Part shown: positions 6,846 through 9,705 of the stretch, piece by piece | How positions within the stretch are numbered: position 1 is the stretch's first letter | Layout of the letters: each line of letters starts with the position of its first letter | Assembly (NCBI GenBank): GCA_020631175.1 | Contig: JAHDHT010000004.1 | Coordinates: 1-9,705 of the forward strand | Length of the DNA stretch: 9,705 nucleotides | From: Chitinophagales bacterium | Lineage (GTDB): Bacteria; Bacteroidota; Bacteroidia; Chitinophagales; JAHDHT01 | Reading direction: 5' to 3' | Made by a program: the position numbers and the translations under genes | Notes under the pieces: model-generated | Seen by the model: the letters and a program-made list of their open reading frames with translations, nothing else | The model's database searches: none | What the model was told of the DNA's origin: nothing

Positions 6846-7223
6846 CTATTCCATCATTATGACTTCATCAACGAAATAGGTCGTTTCCCCTAACCAGAAG
6901 AGTTGAACAAACTTCTCTTTATAGTGCAATTTTACCCGACTTCCTTTCAATGAAGCTTCTTCAAGTTTATCTAAAACTTCCTGATTTTTACTTCGAACAC
7001 TAAATTCCCATATTGTTGGAGCAACCCCACCGGAAGTGGCATCCGTATTAAATCCGCCAAGATTTAACTGTCCTTCCCATGTTTTGAAAAATATACCTTT
7101 GCGGCTTAATTTTTGAACTACCCCCGAACGATTACCTTCACTGTAATCACCCATTAAATAATATCCACCCAAAATGAGGGCTAATACAAGTAAAAGTGCA
7201 AGTAATACTAAAAATCTTCTCAT
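6846..7223 (-). CDS. Membrane-anchored small protein, function unknown
   Basis: A 125-residue protein with a hydrophobic N-terminal segment (about 4-24) after Met-Arg-Arg, best read as a membrane anchor with the rest outside the cytoplasm. There is no lipobox cysteine. The soluble part begins GDYSEGNRSGVVQKLSRKG (25-43), followed by FFKTWEGQLNLGG (45-57), a beta-rich stretch and a C-terminal FVQLFWLGETTYFVDEV (105-121). I recognise this as a type of small protein that recurs in Bacteroidota and is sometimes mislabelled 6-phosphogluconate dehydrogenase; nothing in it resembles that enzyme. The gene is first of a two-gene unit with the TerB-like protein, three bases downstream, and is divergent from the CarboxypepD_reg-like gene. 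A candidate promoter lies 26 bases upstream of its ATG. Function is unknown. Confidence 0.75.
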   Translation of the reverse strand: MRRFLVLLALLLVLALILGGYYLMGDYSEGNRSGVVQKLSRKGIFFKTWEGQLNLGGFNTDATSGGVAPTIWEFSVRSKNQEVLDKLEEASLKGSRVKLHYKEKFVQLFWLGETTYFVDEVIMME

Positions 7224-7249
7224 ATTATTATTTATCTGTTATTATCAAC

Positions 7250-7257
7250 CAAAACTA
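7250..7257 (-). promoter_or_regulatory. Candidate Bacteroidota-type -7 promoter element
   Basis: On the minus strand this reads TAGTTTTG, a full match to the TAnnTTTG -7 element of the Bacteroidota primary sigma factor. It lies 26 bases upstream of the ATG at 7223, a normal leader length, and would drive the small membrane protein and TerB-like gene. No exact TTG stands 17-23 bases upstream; the nearest is a TTT, so the -33 element is weak. Only six bases are specified, so a chance match in AT-rich DNA is possible. Confidence 0.35.
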
Positions 7258-7278
7258 AGAAATTAACATCTTTAAACG

Positions 7279-8808
7279 GTGAAACCATTCCCTAAATACA
7301 TATTATTTTCCATCCTGCTCCTTCTTATGACGGCCGAAAGTGTAAATGGTCAAAGAAAAATGCAGGTAATGAGCCGGGTAAAGGGAAGAATTCTCGATGC
7401 CGAAAACAAAAAGAATGTGCCTTTTGCCAGTGTGGGAATAAAAGGACAAGCACTTGGATCTGTAAGTAATGAATTAGGCGACTTTGAATTTATTTTTCCA
7501 AAAGAGCTGTCAAATGATACACTTTATATTACAGCTTTAGGCTTTGAAAGCTATAAAATACACCTGGCAGAAGCTATTGAAGAATCTCCTATGTTTATCT
7601 ATCTGACCCCGCTCAGATTTGAGATTTCAGAAATTACAATTAGCGATATCAAGACGATGGATATCATCGATAGAGCATTGAATGGTATCGAGACAAACTA
7701 TTCTACCAGCTCTTATATTATGGAAGGATTTTATCGAGAATACATTGAAGAAAATGATAGTGCACAATCGATCACTGAAGCAAGTGTTCGCATATTGGAA
7801 CAAGGTTATAAAAAATCAAGAGGGCGTCGACCAAAAGAACAGGTCGAAATCGATGAAATTAAAAGAAGTGATGATTTCAGATTTTTTACAGGATATAAAT
7901 GGGACGGACTTAAATACCTGCTTAATGAAAATGTACAGGGTCACAATCCGGGTGGAATTTTAAATGCCTATCCATTAAGCGACTGGGAATTCTCTCATGA
8001 ATACAATACAAATCTTGAAGATGAAGAAGTTTATGTGGTCGAGTTTCATCCCAAACAAAAAAATCTGCCAAGGCCTGAAGGAACTATTTATATTTCAACC
8101 GTAGATTACGCTATTTTAAAATTAGACTGGTCGATTAATACCGGATTAGAAAAATGGCATAAATCAAGAGTAAGTGATACTACCTATTCAAAATATCACA
8201 AATGGGATTGCAGTTTTCAATATAAACGAATTGAAGAAAAAGTCTACCTGAATTATATTCAGCATAATAGAAGCTTTTTTGTTAACCAATTCAGCAATAA
8301 TGAAAGTATTTGTTCAGTAGATATTTCTAATGAGTTATTTGTAAATAATATCATGCGTCAAAATTTATTGGGTGCCATTCAACCCGAAAAAGAACGCTAT
8401 TATCAGGTTTTCAAAAAACCATTTATCTACAATGAAAATTTTTGGGATGCATTTAATCTCCCTCCACCAAGTTCAAAAATAACAGCAATTTATGACCGGA
8501 TGGAATTATTAAACATCAGACATCCTGAAATGCTGATCAAAGAAGATACAACTGCCAATGAAGTTAACCTTCAAATTGAAGAAGAAGAAAATTTGACTTC
8601 CAAAATTATTTCCTTCCCTAAAAAAATCATTGAAAATGTAAAGCTTCCCTCATTTAAAAAAGAAGCGATTAAAAGCGACAAACCATCTCATGCCATAAGC
8701 AGACCGTCTGATCCTGTAAAACAAATTCCAACTGTAAAAAGTGAGTCCATCCATCCACCCAAGAAAGAAGATATAAAAATCAGACAGACGCCGCCACCTT
8801 GGTATTAG
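7279..8808 (+). CDS. Secreted CarboxypepD_reg-like domain protein, function unknown
   Basis: A 509-residue exported protein. Residues 1-24 form a signal peptide (Lys-rich start, hydrophobic 8-17, likely cleavage after SVNG before Gln25). Residues 33-112 are a CarboxypepD_reg-like beta-sandwich: VKGRILDAENKKNVPFASV, then GSVSNELGDFEF and ITALGFESYKI. A roughly 300-residue central region (about 125-415) of mixed alpha/beta character is of a type seen after this domain in Bacteroidota envelope proteins; it has no motif I can assign. The tail (about 420-509) is charged, Lys/Pro-rich and probably disordered. No TonB plug or barrel follows, so it is not a TonB-dependent receptor. The GTG start is needed to keep the signal peptide: an in-frame TAA lies at 7273-7275 and the next Met is inside the hydrophobic core. 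Its last 29 bases overlap the convergent methyltransferase. Periplasmic or outer-membrane location is inferred. Confidence 0.8.
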   Translation: MKPFPKYILFSILLLLMTAESVNGQRKMQVMSRVKGRILDAENKKNVPFASVGIKGQALGSVSNELGDFEFIFPKELSNDTLYITALGFESYKIHLAEAIEESPMFIYLTPLRFEISEITISDIKTMDIIDRALNGIETNYSTSSYIMEGFYREYIEENDSAQSITEASVRILEQGYKKSRGRRPKEQVEIDEIKRSDDFRFFTGYKWDGLKYLLNENVQGHNPGGILNAYPLSDWEFSHEYNTNLEDEEVYVVEFHPKQKNLPRPEGTIYISTVDYAILKLDWSINTGLEKWHKSRVSDTTYSKYHKWDCSFQYKRIEEKVYLNYIQHNRSFFVNQFSNNESICSVDISNELFVNNIMRQNLLGAIQPEKERYYQVFKKPFIYNENFWDAFNLPPPSSKITAIYDRMELLNIRHPEMLIKEDTTANEVNLQIEEEENLTSKIISFPKKIIENVKLPSFKKEAIKSDKPSHAISRPSDPVKQIPTVKSESIHPPKKEDIKIRQTPPPWY

Positions 8809-9376
8809 CCTTTAACACTTCAGGCTGACCGTTTGTACAGATATAACTGAATGCCGGTGGGAAATTTAACAAGGTAAATTTCAAATCAACATTACCAAAT
8901 ACTTTTTTATAATAAGCCAGGTGTACTGGAGAATAACTGATCTGACAGAATTTTCCATTCACTTTCATAGAAGTTATCGCATCATAAATAATTTGATCGC
9001 GAACTTTTTCAGGAAATACTACAAAAGGTAAAGCCGAAACAAAATGATCTGCATATTTATAACCGGCAGCTTTCAAAACCGGCTTAATCTTTTCAGCAGA
9101 ATCACAAATAATAGTTAATCGATCATCCTGAATTTCTTCCTCCATCATTTTACAAAAATTAGGATTCAATTCGAAAGCAATAATCTTGCTGCCGGGCGAC
9201 ATTCGTTCCAGTAATAGTTTAGTAAAACACCCATTACCTGCTCCTAATTCAACAATTACTACATCTTCAGAAAAGTTTATAGGGCTAATAGTAGTCTTAA
9301 TAAGTGATTTTGAACTGTAGGTGAAAGTGCCTACTGTTTTAAGGTTCTTTATGGCTTCAAAAAAGAAATCGAACAT
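8780..9376 (-). CDS. SAM-dependent methyltransferase, phospholipid N-methyltransferase-like
   Basis: A 198-residue class I methyltransferase. Motif I is VELGAGNGCFT (42-52), motif II ends in the acidic AFELN (67-71, Glu69 probably binding the SAM ribose), CDSAE (91-95) fits motif III, and SALPF (114-118) sits at the motif IV position. The N-terminal FFFEAIKNLKTVGTFTYSSKSL and the later ISYSPVHLAYYKKVF and FPPAFSYIC resemble the COG3963 phospholipid N-methyltransferase group, related to the PmtA type that methylates phosphatidylethanolamine. The fold is also shared with rRNA dimethyltransferases, but the expected NLPY-type motif is absent. The size is normal for the group and there are no transmembrane helices, fitting a peripheral membrane enzyme. 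The 3' end overlaps the CarboxypepD_reg-like gene by 29 bases in antisense. It lies 44 bases downstream of a DUF4126-like membrane protein on the same strand. The substrate is inferred. Confidence 0.8.
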   Translation of the reverse strand: MFDFFFEAIKNLKTVGTFTYSSKSLIKTTISPINFSEDVVIVELGAGNGCFTKLLLERMSPGSKIIAFELNPNFCKMMEEEIQDDRLTIICDSAEKIKPVLKAAGYKYADHFVSALPFVVFPEKVRDQIIYDAITSMKVNGKFCQISYSPVHLAYYKKVFGNVDLKFTLLNFPPAFSYICTNGQPEVLKANTKVAASV

Positions 9377-9420
9377 AGTTTAAACATGATTGCGCGGCAA
9401 AGAAACGCTAAATAAATGAT

Positions 9421-9705
9421 TTATGCCCGATTTTGAACAAGTCTTCTGCGATAGATTGCGCGAGCTAAAAAGAACATTAACATTAAAACGAGTACACCGG
9501 CGATCATCGGAATTACAAAAGATAAAACACTAAAAACAACCGACATTATGAGTTCACCTGTGCTAACTACCGGATTACCAAGGCCTCCGGTACTCATCGA
9601 AGAAGCCGCTCTTAAAGTAGCTCCACCCGCTTTCACAGCAGTTGCAGTAGTACCTCCGGCCATAATACCGACTGTCCACTGCATCATCGGATCCATTTCA
9701 ACCAT
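9421..9705 (-). CDS. DUF4126-like membrane protein (5' end cut by window edge)
   Basis: The visible 94 residues are the C-terminal part of an integral membrane protein. A small-residue segment, GIMAGGTTATAVKAGG (13-28), and the motif MSTGGLGNPVVSTGE (37-51) resemble the end of DUF4126 proteins. One long hydrophobic stretch (about 52-82) forms the last transmembrane segment or hairpin, followed by a basic tail (RAIYRRRLVQNR) expected to be cytoplasmic. The frame is open to the right edge and the Met at the edge is probably internal, since DUF4126 proteins are usually near 180-200 residues. The function of the family is unknown. It is followed 44 bases downstream by the methyltransferase gene, so cotranscription is possible. 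Confidence 0.7.
   Translation of the reverse strand: MVEMDPMMQWTVGIMAGGTTATAVKAGGATLRAASSMSTGGLGNPVVSTGELIMSVVFSVLSFVIPMIAGVLVLMLMFFLARAIYRRRLVQNRA

Noticed and set aside
6846..7223. Annotation of the 125-residue protein as 6-phosphogluconate dehydrogenase
   Set aside because: The protein is far too short, has an N-terminal membrane anchor and lacks a Rossmann GxGxxG motif; the name would be a propagated error.
7682..7963. Plus-strand open frame of 93 codons in an alternative frame
   Set aside because: Nested within the CarboxypepD_reg-like gene, whose frame has a signal peptide and a recognisable domain.
8780..9376. 16S rRNA dimethyladenosine transferase (RsmA/KsgA) identity
   Set aside because: The fold and early motifs are similar, but the NLPY-type catalytic motif and the C-terminal helical domain are missing, and the length is short for RsmA.
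9390..9400. GC-rich hairpin TTGC-GCG-GCAA in the gap upstream of the methyltransferase
   Set aside because: A four-base stem without a U-tract is too small to call a terminator.

Overview
The window reads as chromosomal DNA from a Bacteroidota bacterium, most likely a free-living member of the Cytophagales or a relative. The composition is AT-rich, ribosome binding sites are weak or absent, and one candidate -7 promoter element fits the Bacteroidota TAnnTTTG consensus. The gene content also fits: a secreted CarboxypepD_reg-like protein, a histidine phosphatase next to ppk and ppx, and a small membrane protein of a type I associate with this phylum. No mobile element, CRISPR array, rRNA or tRNA gene was seen. 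Coding density is very high; the longest gene-free gap is about 62 bases, so no stretch over 300 bases lacks a gene.

Left part (minus strand, 1-3025). Transcription probably runs from a divergent intergenic region near 3026-3078. The order is an atypical short-chain dehydrogenase/reductase (SDR), then an aldehyde dehydrogenase with the features of 2-aminomuconate/2-hydroxymuconate semialdehyde dehydrogenase (meta-cleavage or kynurenine branch), then mnmE. MnmE is the tRNA U34-modifying GTPase; it is cut by the left edge just inside its P-loop. It appears to start at TTG, in the same frame as the aldehyde dehydrogenase and three bases after its stop codon.

Centre (plus strand, 3079-6522). This is a compact polyphosphate operon: a SixA-type phosphohistidine phosphatase, polyphosphate kinase 1 (ppk) and a short Ppx/GppA phosphatase. 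The ppk gene has no usable ATG start. Its stop overlaps the ppx start by four bases. PPK1 makes polyphosphate through a phosphohistidine intermediate and Ppx degrades polyphosphate. The phosphatase may act on a phosphohistidine in the same system, but that role is inferred.

Right part (6519-9705). A minus-strand pair encodes a TerB-like small helical protein and a membrane-anchored 125-residue protein. It meets ppx head-on, and the two stop codons share one TTAA. A divergent plus-strand gene encodes a secreted or periplasmic CarboxypepD_reg-like protein with a Lys/Pro-rich tail. Its last 29 bases overlap, in antisense, a minus-strand methyltransferase resembling phospholipid N-methyltransferases. 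The window ends in the C-terminal part of a DUF4126-like membrane protein.

I found no clear new multi-gene system. The observations most worth follow-up are the phosphatase-PPK-Ppx operon, the SDR that lacks the usual catalytic Tyr and Lys, the in-frame TTG start of mnmE, and the uncharacterised TerB-like/membrane-protein pair.
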